This document shows positions 24,476 to 32,833 of a stretch of DNA of 64,000 bases, piece by piece. Source of the stretch: Planctomycetota bacterium (GTDB lineage: Bacteria; Planctomycetota; B15-G4; SIAN01); assembly GCA_028289345.1 (NCBI GenBank), contig JANQQL010000050.1:62001-126000 (forward strand), given 5' to 3'. The notes under the pieces were generated by a model. That model did not search any database. It had not been told where the DNA came from and was given only the letters and a program-made list of their open reading frames with translations. The position numbers were made by a program, and so were the translations under genes. Within the stretch, counting starts at the first letter, position 1, and each line of letters starts with the position of its first letter.

Positions 24476-25186
24476 TCAGTACACGATCAGCCGATAGGCG
24501 TTCCGAAAGTGATCGAACGCCTCGGGATACTGACCATTGCTGAAAGCAGCGTCCCCCAGTCCCACTTCCTGGGTCGCCAGTGGATGAGTGTCCAACCCCG
24601 CCACGACATGCATCTGATACGTCTGCAGTACGATCTGGCGAACCAGTTCGAGTTCCCCGCCCGCGGCAGCGGGAAGCTGGAACGAGGCAATTCGCTGGTG
24701 ACGAGGATCGTCGTCGGACATGGAAAGATGTTCTTCGATCCGCATCCGCAGGTTCTGATCTCCCACGGCAATCACCGCCTGCATGACTTGGTCGACCTGC
24801 GCTTCCAAAGACAAGAGTTTGGCGTCCTGCAGATCCAGGCGAGAGAGTAGCTCGGCTTGATGGGTCTGATTCAAATCGGACAACTGGCTGATCTCGTTCC
24901 TCGTGTCCGCGATGCGCAGATGGGTGAACAAGTGCTCGTTCTGGAGCGTATCTTCGGCGACCTGGATGCGACTCTTGATCTCGGTCTGGACTCCTTCGAG
25001 CACCGAGCGGGTTGCCTCGAAGAAGAACTCTCGGTCGGCCCGTTCCTGCGAACGAATCGTCCCCAGCATGTCGGTGATGAGGCTGTGGTGGGACGAAACC
25101 GTGAGGAGACCTTCCTGGCCACACAGGGCGGCGGCTCCCATGGCGGCGGCGACAGTTCCAGCAACAATCTGCATTCGAAACTTCAT
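24476..25186 (-). CDS. Exported coiled-coil protein, uncharacterised
   Basis: A 236-residue protein. The N-terminal signal peptide is IVAGTVAAAMGAAALCGQE. A long helical region with heptad-like spacing runs from about residue 45 to 145 (SRLDLQDAKLLSLEAQVDQV). The C-terminus has a single TPR-like helix pair (LGDAAFSNGQYPEAFDHFRNAY). It contains no catalytic motif that I recognise and could be a periplasmic scaffold. It stands between the convergent Asp-box gene and the kinase gene, which is on the same strand and ends 143 bases downstream of this start; no operon is evident. Confidence 0.72.
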   Translation of the reverse strand: MKFRMQIVAGTVAAAMGAAALCGQEGLLTVSSHHSLITDMLGTIRSQERADREFFFEATRSVLEGVQTEIKSRIQVAEDTLQNEHLFTHLRIADTRNEISQLSDLNQTHQAELLSRLDLQDAKLLSLEAQVDQVMQAVIAVGDQNLRMRIEEHLSMSDDDPRHQRIASFQLPAAAGGELELVRQIVLQTYQMHVVAGLDTHPLATQEVGLGDAAFSNGQYPEAFDHFRNAYRLIVY

Positions 25187-25329
25187 GAGATTCTCCTTGG
25201 CGACACGCTTCGGTCTTGGTGGGTCCGAGCGGAATCCAGGGACAAGCTCAGGTGTGGCGCGAAAAACGGGAGCGACCCGAATTTTTCTGCGGAGCGCCGC
25301 GGAATGCGCTCGTTAGGAAGCGTGCGGCG

Positions 25330-26883
25330 TCACCGGGCCTCGACGGCGCGGGTCAGTGCTTGGACAAGGTCCGCCCTCCGGAAGGGCTTGCGCAGCAACT
25401 CGGCATCGGGCTCGAATTGACTCGGGATGGCGGCAGCGCTTTCCGTATAGCCCGACATGAACACGACCGGCAGGCTCGGAACCAACTTGCGTGCGGCCTC
25501 GGCAAGTTCGTAGCCGCTCAGCCCCCCGGGCAAGATGACATCGGTGAGAAGCAAGTCCGCCTGCCCGGCTTCACGAAGCACCTCCAGTGCTTCGATACCG
25601 TTCACCGCAGGCAGGGTGCGAAACCCCAATGCTTCGAGCTGGCTCACCAGAATCGGGCGCAAATCATCGTCGTCTTCCACCACGACCACAAACCCGGAGC
25701 AGTTCCTTGGTGAGCTCTGAGGCAACTTCTCCGCCGCGGCCTCCACCAATTCGTCATTGACCCGTGGCAGATAGATACTGACCACGGTGCCACTTCCCAT
25801 TCCACTTTCGATGGCGATGTGGCCTCCCGACTGCTTGACGAAGCCATGAGCCATCGACAATCCCAGCCCGGTGCCCCGACCGACCGCTTTCGTGGTGAAG
25901 AAGGGCTCGAAGGCCCGATCAAGAGTGGCCGCGTCCATCCCATAGCCACTGTCCGTGGCGGACACGCAGATGTAGGGGCCGGCATCAATCTCGGCGCTCG
26001 CCGCGTAGCCATCGTCGATCTCCACGTTGGCGACACGAAGCAACAGTTTGCCACCTTCCGGCATCGCATCCCGCGCATTGATCGCCAGGTTGAGAACGAC
26101 GTTCTCGAATTGGTTGCGGTCGACGTGACAAAGCCACAGGTTGGCATCTCGAATCAGCTCGACTTCAATGGAAGCGCCCAGCATCTTGCGGAGCATATCC
26201 ACGAAGCCGGAGAGCAAAGCTCCCGCATCGGTCAGGGTCGGAGACAAGGGCTGGCGTCGAGCAAATGCAAGCAATCGATGGGTGAGCTTGGACCCACGTT
26301 CCGAGGCATCGAGTGCCGATCGAATCAGGCGATTCCCCTCGGGGTCACTCACTTTTTCGAGCGCGAGCTCCAGATTGCCCTCGACCACGGCAAGGACATT
26401 GTTGATGTCATGCGCCACGCCGCCGGTCAACTTCCCGATCGCATCCATCTTCTGAGATTGTCGAAGCTCCGACTCAGCGCGGAGTTCATCCGTGACGTCG
26501 TTGAACGTTGCGCAGATGCCACCATTCGGCAAACGAAATCGACGAATGAGAATCGAACGGCCTGTCGGAGGAGTGAGGACCTCGGTGTGGATCAAGGGGC
26601 CGCTTCGGATCGCCTCGACGTGAGCCCAGGCAATGGCGTCGGGATCTCCCGGCCCGAAAATTCCCGTCGAAGCCACCACCGCGTAGAGATCCAGCAGGTT
26701 CGTCCCTTCGCAGAGGAGCTCCTTCGGGTGAATCCCCATTCCCGCGTAGCGATCGTTCCAAGCAACGAGCCGCAGCTCGTCGTCGTAGATCGTGATGCCT
26801 TGATCCATCGTCTCGAAGGTGATCTTCAAGAACTCCTGGATCCGGCTCACTTCCTGCCGTGGGTGATCCTGCATTCTCGCCAT
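25330..26883 (-). CDS. Hybrid histidine kinase: PAS, HisKA, ATPase and receiver
   Basis: A 517-residue cytoplasmic kinase with no transmembrane segment. The PAS domain spans about 15-135 (MDQGITIYDDELRLVAWND). The dimerisation domain has phospho-accepting His158 in GGVAHDINN. The ATP-binding domain shows the N box (NLAINARDAM), G1 (DSGYGMD) and G2 (GTGLGLSM) boxes. The C-terminal receiver has phospho-acceptor Asp448 in LLLTDVILPGG and conserved Lys499. A soluble PAS sensor suggests an intracellular signal such as redox state or a ligand. No DNA-binding partner lies nearby. I took the ATG at 26883; ATG at 26874 is also possible, and the longer frame is compositionally wrong. Confidence 0.93.
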   Translation of the reverse strand: MARMQDHPRQEVSRIQEFLKITFETMDQGITIYDDELRLVAWNDRYAGMGIHPKELLCEGTNLLDLYAVVASTGIFGPGDPDAIAWAHVEAIRSGPLIHTEVLTPPTGRSILIRRFRLPNGGICATFNDVTDELRAESELRQSQKMDAIGKLTGGVAHDINNVLAVVEGNLELALEKVSDPEGNRLIRSALDASERGSKLTHRLLAFARRQPLSPTLTDAGALLSGFVDMLRKMLGASIEVELIRDANLWLCHVDRNQFENVVLNLAINARDAMPEGGKLLLRVANVEIDDGYAASAEIDAGPYICVSATDSGYGMDAATLDRAFEPFFTTKAVGRGTGLGLSMAHGFVKQSGGHIAIESGMGSGTVVSIYLPRVNDELVEAAAEKLPQSSPRNCSGFVVVVEDDDDLRPILVSQLEALGFRTLPAVNGIEALEVLREAGQADLLLTDVILPGGLSGYELAEAARKLVPSLPVVFMSGYTESAAAIPSQFEPDAELLRKPFRRADLVQALTRAVEAR

Positions 26884-27160
26884 CCTGCACGGGCTCGAAA
26901 CCGCGCCGGGGGCACGGGTCCATCCAGAGCCCCTGGCGGTCGCATTGTACGGATGGCCATTCGTCAGTGATCGGGTCTCTCGCGAGGATGGCGACCGAGC
27001 GTCGCCCGCGGCTTCTTCCAAGTGCCGTACTCCTGGGTCGCAAGTGGCTCTGACCAGCCCACCCGCCGACCTCATCGACGATCGTCCCCAAGAAGTGACA
27101 ACCCGATCGCGCTCTCGTTCGGTCCTGCCGTTGTCTTCCGAGAGCTGTGGCCAGCCGGCG

Positions 27161-29566
27161 TCAAGAAACCGCTCGGCCGCGGGCCCAAAAGCCAAGAAGA
27201 ACTCCCAACAGGACGCCGCAGACGGCGAACGCTCCCCACCCATTCGATGGACCACTCGCCACCGGTTCCTCGATACGAATCGGCCGTTCAAACACGGGCT
27301 GTTGCCCGACGCCGAACACGCGAAGGAGGGAGTGGTAGTAAGGGTCGGCAAAACGAGGGTCTTGCAAGAGATCGGCTCGTGCATCCCGCAGTGCTTCCGC
27401 CGGGCTCCGCCCCTCCCCCAGGGATCGGTGGATCGATGCGGACATTCTGCGGGTGGACTCCGGCTCCAGATCGAAACCCGAGTCGATGACCGCGCAGGCA
27501 CCGGCGGCCAAGAACGCTCCGGAGAGAGTTGCTGCGGCAGCATCGCCCGATCGATTGGGGGAGACCGCGCTTTGACAGGCCGTGAGGATGACGAGAGGCG
27601 GCGCTTTGATGGACTGAATATCTTCCGCGAACAATGAGCCGTTCTGACCCTCCCCCGCTGACAACTGGAGTCCGGTGGGCTGCTCGCGCCACGGATCATG
27701 AATGCCGTGGGTGAGAAACTGAAGCACGCGACAGTTTTCGAAGTCCGGACGACCGAGCGTCTCTCGCGAGGCTTCGGCGCCGAAGAAACCGCGCCGTTGT
27801 GACGCTGGGTAAGACTCCAGGATGGGAGAAGCGAAGGATCGGCTGAGAACCGCAGGGATCGAACGGCTTCCCGTCGCCGACTCCGTCGAGCCCAGAGGGT
27901 TCGTGTCCGCGACCATCAACCACACGTCGTTCGCCTCATTCCCCAGTGTTTCCTTGGACCGGATGGCTGCAAACAGGCCAAACGGGAGCGATGGAAGCAC
28001 GTCGATCGCCACCGCAGCACCGAGGAATTCGTGATCACCGAACGGCAAGCACTCAAAGGGAATGTGTCCGAAATCTTCAAGGCCCACGATGCTCCAACGA
28101 CGGGCCCGAGCGAGCGTGGGAACCGCGTCTTTCGGGAACAACAGCTGAGAGATTTCCGTACGGATCGAGGCTTGGGAAAGCCGGCTTTCCTCATCCTCGC
28201 ATCTTGAACCAAGACTGGACCGAAGATCCGCTCGCAATTCCCTCACGTAGCGATGACCGGGCAGTGCGTAATGGGCAGCATCATTCTTGTCGACCACGAA
28301 CAGGTGAGTTCTCGCGGTTGCCGGGAGATAGACCAGTACCGCGTGGTCCTCCTGAAGAAACTCCTTCCTGAGGCGGCGCAGTGTGGTGATCCCATTGGCC
28401 CAACGTTGGGACAGGCGCGACAACTCCTGAATCTCGATCAACCGCTCAAGAGCAACCTCGGGGCCGGATTCCCCCTCCAAAGAAAGAACCAACCGAATGA
28501 ACTCGGAGTAGAAGTCCGTCGCCACCTTCTTCCGAAGGATTCCATAGCCCCCTTCGCGCGTGGGCGTGTTTTCCCAATACTCGAGAAACTCAAGATGGAG
28601 TTCCTCCATCTGTTCGCGCCAAAGGTCGAGCTCTTGGGTGCTGCTTCCCGCTTCGATCGCCTGTCTTACAGAGATGGCCGCCCAGCTGCGCCGTTGAGGG
28701 GGCCTTTCACTGGGTGGCATGGAGTCGAGAGAGCGTTCGGCGGCATCCAACCAGATTTGTGCGGTATCCCAGTCGCCATCTTCGACCGCCATCTCTGCTC
28801 GCAGGATCTCCGCCTGGACTCGGTGGCGACCGATCAGCGCCGGGTTCGCAACCGCTTGTTCCACAACCACCGAGGAACGCCCCTCGAACGAGGGATCTCG
28901 CTTCTCCTGCTCCCAGAGCGCCACACCGAGCATGAGCTGCATCGTGGCTCGATAGCCGGGAAGGTGCCCTTCCAGGCTCGGCAACCGAATCGCAATCTCC
29001 ATGCGAAGGGCCTCGATGGCCAGCCTCTCCGCCGTTTCGTAGTGACCCCTCCCCAGCTCCAGTTTCACTCGTTGGAGAAGCGCTTGAAATCGACTCCAGC
29101 CAACCTCGTCCCCTGCTTTCTCGGCGCGATCGAGCTCCCGCAACTCTAGATCGCTCCAGCGCCACGCAAGGTCGATCAATCCCCAGTGGCTGTAAATCGA
29201 CGCTCGGTGACCGGCAAGTTCGGCCCGTTGTTGTTTTTCCCGAAAGCTCTTGGACAACAGCGGCTCGGCGAGGATCACTTGATCCAGGGCCTCCGCGTGG
29301 CGCCCCAACGAGCTAAGACAGCTTGCCGCGGACCCTCGTAGGAAGATCTCCTCCGCGGGAGAGTGGCTCTCGTTTTCCAGACCGTCCAAGTACACCTGCA
29401 GAGCTTTCTCGAGATCCCCGCGACGGTGGTGGGCATCCGCTTCCGCATAGATTTTGTCGTTGGCGGTTGGCGGAAAGTACTTTTCGATCGCCTCCTGGGC
29501 GCCAAAGCCATGGGTCGCGACCGCTGCCAACCAGACCAGCCCAACGATCTGTGTGATTCGTTTCAC
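27161..29566 (-). CDS. Exported TPR-CHAT caspase-like protease (module B)
   Basis: An 801-residue protein of the same design as module A. The signal peptide is at about 3-22 (TQIVGLVWLAAVATHGFG), helical TPR-like repeats run to about 430, and the CHAT domain covers about 480-740. Dyad residues are His620 in FLTHGIHD and Cys664 in LTACQSAV, 44 residues apart (45 in module A). A C-terminal transmembrane helix lies near 775-793. The GTG at 29566 is chosen because it directly precedes the signal peptide and leaves a 16-base gap after the anti-sigma stop; a TTG at 29632 would overlap that gene by 50 bases. It should be anchored in the cytoplasmic membrane facing the periplasm, or in the outer envelope. 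Confidence 0.9.
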   Translation of the reverse strand: MKRITQIVGLVWLAAVATHGFGAQEAIEKYFPPTANDKIYAEADAHHRRGDLEKALQVYLDGLENESHSPAEEIFLRGSAASCLSSLGRHAEALDQVILAEPLLSKSFREKQQRAELAGHRASIYSHWGLIDLAWRWSDLELRELDRAEKAGDEVGWSRFQALLQRVKLELGRGHYETAERLAIEALRMEIAIRLPSLEGHLPGYRATMQLMLGVALWEQEKRDPSFEGRSSVVVEQAVANPALIGRHRVQAEILRAEMAVEDGDWDTAQIWLDAAERSLDSMPPSERPPQRRSWAAISVRQAIEAGSSTQELDLWREQMEELHLEFLEYWENTPTREGGYGILRKKVATDFYSEFIRLVLSLEGESGPEVALERLIEIQELSRLSQRWANGITTLRRLRKEFLQEDHAVLVYLPATARTHLFVVDKNDAAHYALPGHRYVRELRADLRSSLGSRCEDEESRLSQASIRTEISQLLFPKDAVPTLARARRWSIVGLEDFGHIPFECLPFGDHEFLGAAVAIDVLPSLPFGLFAAIRSKETLGNEANDVWLMVADTNPLGSTESATGSRSIPAVLSRSFASPILESYPASQRRGFFGAEASRETLGRPDFENCRVLQFLTHGIHDPWREQPTGLQLSAGEGQNGSLFAEDIQSIKAPPLVILTACQSAVSPNRSGDAAAATLSGAFLAAGACAVIDSGFDLEPESTRRMSASIHRSLGEGRSPAEALRDARADLLQDPRFADPYYHSLLRVFGVGQQPVFERPIRIEEPVASGPSNGWGAFAVCGVLLGVLLGFWARGRAVS

Positions 29567-29582
29567 CTCGCGATGCCCGAAG

Positions 29583-30194
29583 TCACGGAGGGGTTCCGCG
29601 AGTGGCCTCGGCCCGGAAGATTCTCGGCTCAAAGCCTTCGCCGTCGCTCACTTCCAACTCCACCGTGATTCGGGGAGGCCATCCCTGAGATTCGGCTGGC
29701 AGTTTCAACGGGCTTTGACCCAGCCGGGAGGACTCGAAGATGGGGAGAGACCGAGCTCCCGACGCGTCGAGGACTCTGACCAGGAACCAGCGGCCCGGAG
29801 CAGACGGCACGTCCCAAGCCACTTGTTCGTAACCGGTCACCTCTCCTTTGGGAGCAACGACTCCCTGAACCCTGCCGGACAGGACGGTGTCGGTCGGCCC
29901 CTTTCCCGAGAGCGGCTCCGACCGCAAAGACATCAGCAGGAGCCACCCCGCAGCCGCGGCAAGGGTCATCCACGCCACCGGCACCCAGCGCGATCGCCGC
30001 TGATTGGGAGTCGACGACCAGTGATTGCTCAGGGTGGTGTGGACTCGATCCACTCCCGGCGCGTCGCCACCCTTGGCGACGCGAGCGAGGATCTCTGCCT
30101 CCTCCTTTGCCGTCTCCTCCAGACGGCGGCGCAGCGCCTCTCCTTCGTACTCAACCCCTTCGACATTTTCCGAGTCCGCGTCTCCCGACCTCAT
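29583..30194 (-). CDS. Single-pass membrane protein, putative anti-sigma factor (module B)
   Basis: A 203-residue protein. Residues 1-70 are charged and cytoplasmic, the transmembrane helix is at 71-90, and the exported beta-rich domain at about 110-200 includes YEQVAWDVPSAPGRWFLV and ITVELEVSDG. That domain matches the pattern of the module A protein, although overall identity is low. There is no Cys pair, so it is not a zinc anti-sigma of the classic kind. ATGA overlap with the sigma gene supports coupled synthesis in a fixed ratio. The role as sigma antagonist is inferred from position and topology. Confidence 0.76.
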   Translation of the reverse strand: MRSGDADSENVEGVEYEGEALRRRLEETAKEEAEILARVAKGGDAPGVDRVHTTLSNHWSSTPNQRRSRWVPVAWMTLAAAAGWLLLMSLRSEPLSGKGPTDTVLSGRVQGVVAPKGEVTGYEQVAWDVPSAPGRWFLVRVLDASGARSLPIFESSRLGQSPLKLPAESQGWPPRITVELEVSDGEGFEPRIFRAEATRGTPP

Positions 30195-30754
30195 GACTCG
30201 ACCTCCCGGTGCTGCGGGCGAAGCAAGATCTCGAGTCGCTTCATGGCTCGGTAGTAGCGAGACTTTGCCGTGGCCGTCGCAATCTGAAGGCGAACGCCAA
30301 TCTCCGAAAAGCTCATCTGTTCGAAATGCTTGAGTCGGACCACCACCGCCTCTTCCCCACCGACGCGATCCAGCGCTTGATAGACCTCGTCGTGGTCGAG
30401 CTGCTTCCGATGTTGCGGATCGACGAGTTCTTCGTCTTCCAGGCTCAACGGCTTCTCGGGAGAGCGACTCCGCCGACGCAAGCGGTTGGCCAGCTCGTAC
30501 TGGCAGAACCGATAAGCCCAGGTCTCCAAAGCAGCCATCCCCTCGTAGCTCTTCAGTCGTCGCCAGATACTGGTCACCGTGTCCTGCACCACGTCTTCCA
30601 GCTCCGACGAATTCAGGGGGCCACCGAGGCGACGGTTTTTCTCTGCCAAAATGCGAGCCACGCATTCCATGCGAAGAGCGAAGCGCTCTCGAGACTCGGA
30701 AGATCCCGCCAGGGCGTCACGAACGAGTTGCAGATCTTGGGGATGAGAGGGCAT
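30191..30754 (-). CDS. ECF-type RNA polymerase sigma factor (module B)
   Basis: A 187-residue sigma factor. Region 2 is ELEDVVQDTVTSIWRRLKSY with ALETWAYRFCQYELANRLRR; region 4 is QMSFSEIGVRLQIATATAKSRYYRAMKRLEIL. The ATG at 30754 is preceded by GCAGG at short spacing and gives an N-terminus (MPSHPQDLQLVRDAL) typical of the group; a TTG at 30877 is unlikely. It is the homologue of the module A sigma. It is transcribed divergently from the lipoprotein gene at 31058 and heads the minus-strand operon sigma, anti-sigma-like, CHAT. Confidence 0.92.
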   Translation of the reverse strand: MPSHPQDLQLVRDALAGSSESRERFALRMECVARILAEKNRRLGGPLNSSELEDVVQDTVTSIWRRLKSYEGMAALETWAYRFCQYELANRLRRRSRSPEKPLSLEDEELVDPQHRKQLDHDEVYQALDRVGGEEAVVVRLKHFEQMSFSEIGVRLQIATATAKSRYYRAMKRLEILLRPQHREVES

Positions 30755-31057
30755 CAAGCCTGCCACGTTGGTGTGCCGCGAAACGACCGTGGATCGGGAG
30801 AAATCGGCGGAGGAGCAAAATATCGGTAGCTCAGAACCTCCGCAACGCCAAGCGGCGGTGCCGTTTCTGCTCTCCAACAGCCTTCCCCCTCACGGACTCC
30901 CAGCGACCCCGGTCCCGATCACCAAGGCCGACTTCCGCCCCGATTTCCCCAGGAAGTTCGGTGCAAATTCGGGAATCCAGATTTCTCTGTCGATTGCACG
31001 TCTCGGAGTTCGTCGTGCCAGCAGACGACGATGGTCCTTCGAGAAAAGGAGCTGGAC
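30755..31057. other. Divergent intergenic region of 303 bases
   Basis: It separates the module B sigma gene (minus) from the lipoprotein gene (plus) and must hold promoters for both. I see no open frame with coding character and no convincing -35/-10 pair on either strand. Confidence 0.5.
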
Positions 31058-31627
31058 ATGAAGTTTCGACATTTCTGGAGTTCTGTGTTGCTGGCGGGCT
31101 GCGGTGCGGCCTTTCCCCTGGGAACCGAGGGGAAGGCGGCTGTCGAGGAAGATCGGCCTTCGGTGGGAACCGTGGCGGATCTGGCCTGGCTCAGCGGCGC
31201 CTGGAGCGGGAACGCGCTGGGGGGGATCTGCGAGGAGACCTGGTCGGCCCCTCGTCGAGGCACGATGGTGGGAATGTTCCGGCTCGTTCGAGACGACGGC
31301 ATGGTCGTGCTCGAGTTCGTCACCATCGAAGACACTCCCGACGGTCCGCTGTATCGGTTCCAGCACTTCGAGCCGGACTACCGATCCTGGGAAACCGCCC
31401 CCCTGGTTTATCGCCTGACCGAAGTCGAGGACGGCTATGCCGTGTTCGAAGGGCTCGAGCGTCAGGAAGGCAAGCCGCGCGTCATCACCTACGAACTCGT
31501 AGACACCGGCCGCATCGACATCACCGTGCAAGGTTGGGGCGAAGACAGTCCGGGAATGCTGCTACAGCTGTCTCGCCCCAAGGCCAACGAGGAGGCCAGT
31601 GATGCAGAGAAAGCTCCTGACGAATAG
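31058..31627 (+). CDS. Lipoprotein with DUF6265-like domain
   Basis: A 189-residue protein. AAGGAG lies 6 bases before the ATG at 31058. The N-terminus carries a lipobox (VLLAGC), predicting lipid attachment at Cys15. The body matches the pattern of DUF6265: a start with DLAWLSGAWSG, then EETWSAPRRGTMVGMFR and an aromatic LYRFQHFEPDY segment, which suggests a lipocalin-like beta barrel. The C-terminal 15 residues are acidic. The function of the family is unknown to me. It is monocistronic, with a strong hairpin after it. Confidence 0.82.
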   Translation: MKFRHFWSSVLLAGCGAAFPLGTEGKAAVEEDRPSVGTVADLAWLSGAWSGNALGGICEETWSAPRRGTMVGMFRLVRDDGMVVLEFVTIEDTPDGPLYRFQHFEPDYRSWETAPLVYRLTEVEDGYAVFEGLERQEGKPRVITYELVDTGRIDITVQGWGEDSPGMLLQLSRPKANEEASDAEKAPDE

Positions 31628-31707
31628 AGGTTTCGACTCCCCCCAATTCGCGATCGCCGGTCAATGGCCGAAATCTGCGACTTCGAGTTCCGGGAAACGT
31701 AGTGTGG

Positions 31708-31747
31708 GAAGGGCCGCGTCACTCGACGGGAGTGCTTGCGGCCCTTC
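31708..31747 (+). terminator. Strong hairpin between the lipoprotein and S41 genes
   Basis: Perfect ten-base arms GAAGGGCCGC (31708-31717) and GCGGCCCTTC (31738-31747) enclose a 20-base loop that can form an inner CACTC/GAGTG stem. The bases after it are pyrimidine-rich (TCTCATTTCC) without a full T run. It likely ends the lipoprotein transcript, or forms a 5' leader structure 34 bases before the peptidase ATG. Confidence 0.55.
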
Positions 31748-31780
31748 TCTCATTTCCTCGAACGCTCGACAGAGGTTGTC

Positions 31781-32833
31781 ATGACCATCTTGTGGTGCCA
31801 CTGGGCACTGGCGGCAACTTGCTGGACCAGCACGGTCACGATCAAAGACGGGCCCGCAGTTGGGTCTGCAGAAACGCTGACCGAAGTCTTGGAAGAAGCG
31901 TTGGCCTACGTGGAGACCAACGCTCTTCATCGCGATCGGGTGAACTGGCAACAGGTCCGCACGATCACCACCGCACGCCTTCAGAAGAACCCCACCGAGG
32001 AAGAGCTCCACGAGTCCATCCGCTGGGTGCTGCGCCAACTCGACGACGGCCATTCGTTCTTCATGACGCCAGAGCAGACCCGCGCCTGGAAAGCCCCTCC
32101 CGCTTCCGAACAGGCGACCGGGGAAGAGGCCGCCGATCCGACCCCCGCCCCTCTTCCCGAGGGAGAACTGATGGAGGAGGAGATCGGCTATGTGCGGATC
32201 CCCCAATGCGGCAGCTTCAATCCGGAGTTCCTCGAGACCTATGCGCAAACTCTGCAGGATCTGATCTGCCAGATTGATGCCGAGGTGCCGATCGGTTGGG
32301 TCGTGGACCTTCGTGGCAATGGTGGCGGCAACTGCTGGCCCATGCTGGCAGGGATTTCCAGCGTCTTGGGAGAAGGCGTGGTCGGGTCGTTCCAGAACGC
32401 CCAACGAGATTCTCGATGGGGGACCACCGCGGGAAGTGCCTGGGAAGGGGATCCCGAGCAGGTGCTGACTGAAGTGAGTCGTCCGTGCGAACTTGCGGAA
32501 CCGATGCCATGGGTGGCAGTACTCACCGATCAACGAACCGCAAGCTCCGGAGAGGTCGTGACAGTGGCCTTTCGCGCTCGCCCTCGCTGTCGCAGTTTCG
32601 GGATGCCGACTGCAGGACTCTCGACGGCCAACGAGAACTACGAGCTGTCCGATGGATCGACCATGCTGGTGACCACGGCGGTTTACGCGGATCGTCGCGG
32701 TGTGGCCTACGGAGCGACGATCGCCCCTGACGAGGTTTTTGAAGAACGCGAACTCGGCAGCAACGAAGACGGCGAAGACCTGGTACTCGAACGGGCCATG
32801 CAGTGGTTGCGGGAGTCTTACGACGCGGAGTGA
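31781..32833 (+). CDS. S41-family (tail-specific) serine peptidase
   Basis: A 350-residue protein with a hydrophobic N-terminus (ILWCHWALAATCW) that is probably a signal peptide; AGAGG lies 5 bases before the ATG. The peptidase core shows VDLRGNGGGN at about 175-184 and the nucleophile Ser256 in DQRTASSGE. The stretch that carries the catalytic Lys in CtpA-like enzymes reads GMPTAGLSTANENYEL and has no Lys, as in the CtpA-divergent branch of S41. No PDZ domain is visible. It probably acts in the periplasm on unknown substrates. The 3' end overlaps the recN 3' end by 16 bases on the opposite strand. Confidence 0.87.
   Translation: MTILWCHWALAATCWTSTVTIKDGPAVGSAETLTEVLEEALAYVETNALHRDRVNWQQVRTITTARLQKNPTEEELHESIRWVLRQLDDGHSFFMTPEQTRAWKAPPASEQATGEEAADPTPAPLPEGELMEEEIGYVRIPQCGSFNPEFLETYAQTLQDLICQIDAEVPIGWVVDLRGNGGGNCWPMLAGISSVLGEGVVGSFQNAQRDSRWGTTAGSAWEGDPEQVLTEVSRPCELAEPMPWVAVLTDQRTASSGEVVTVAFRARPRCRSFGMPTAGLSTANENYELSDGSTMLVTTAVYADRRGVAYGATIAPDEVFEERELGSNEDGEDLVLERAMQWLRESYDAE

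Noticed and set aside
24450..25124. A 224-residue minus-strand open frame
   Set aside because: It overlaps the exported coiled-coil gene (24476-25186) in another frame; that gene has a signal peptide and helical patterning, while this frame is His/Arg/Gly/Ser-rich without structure.
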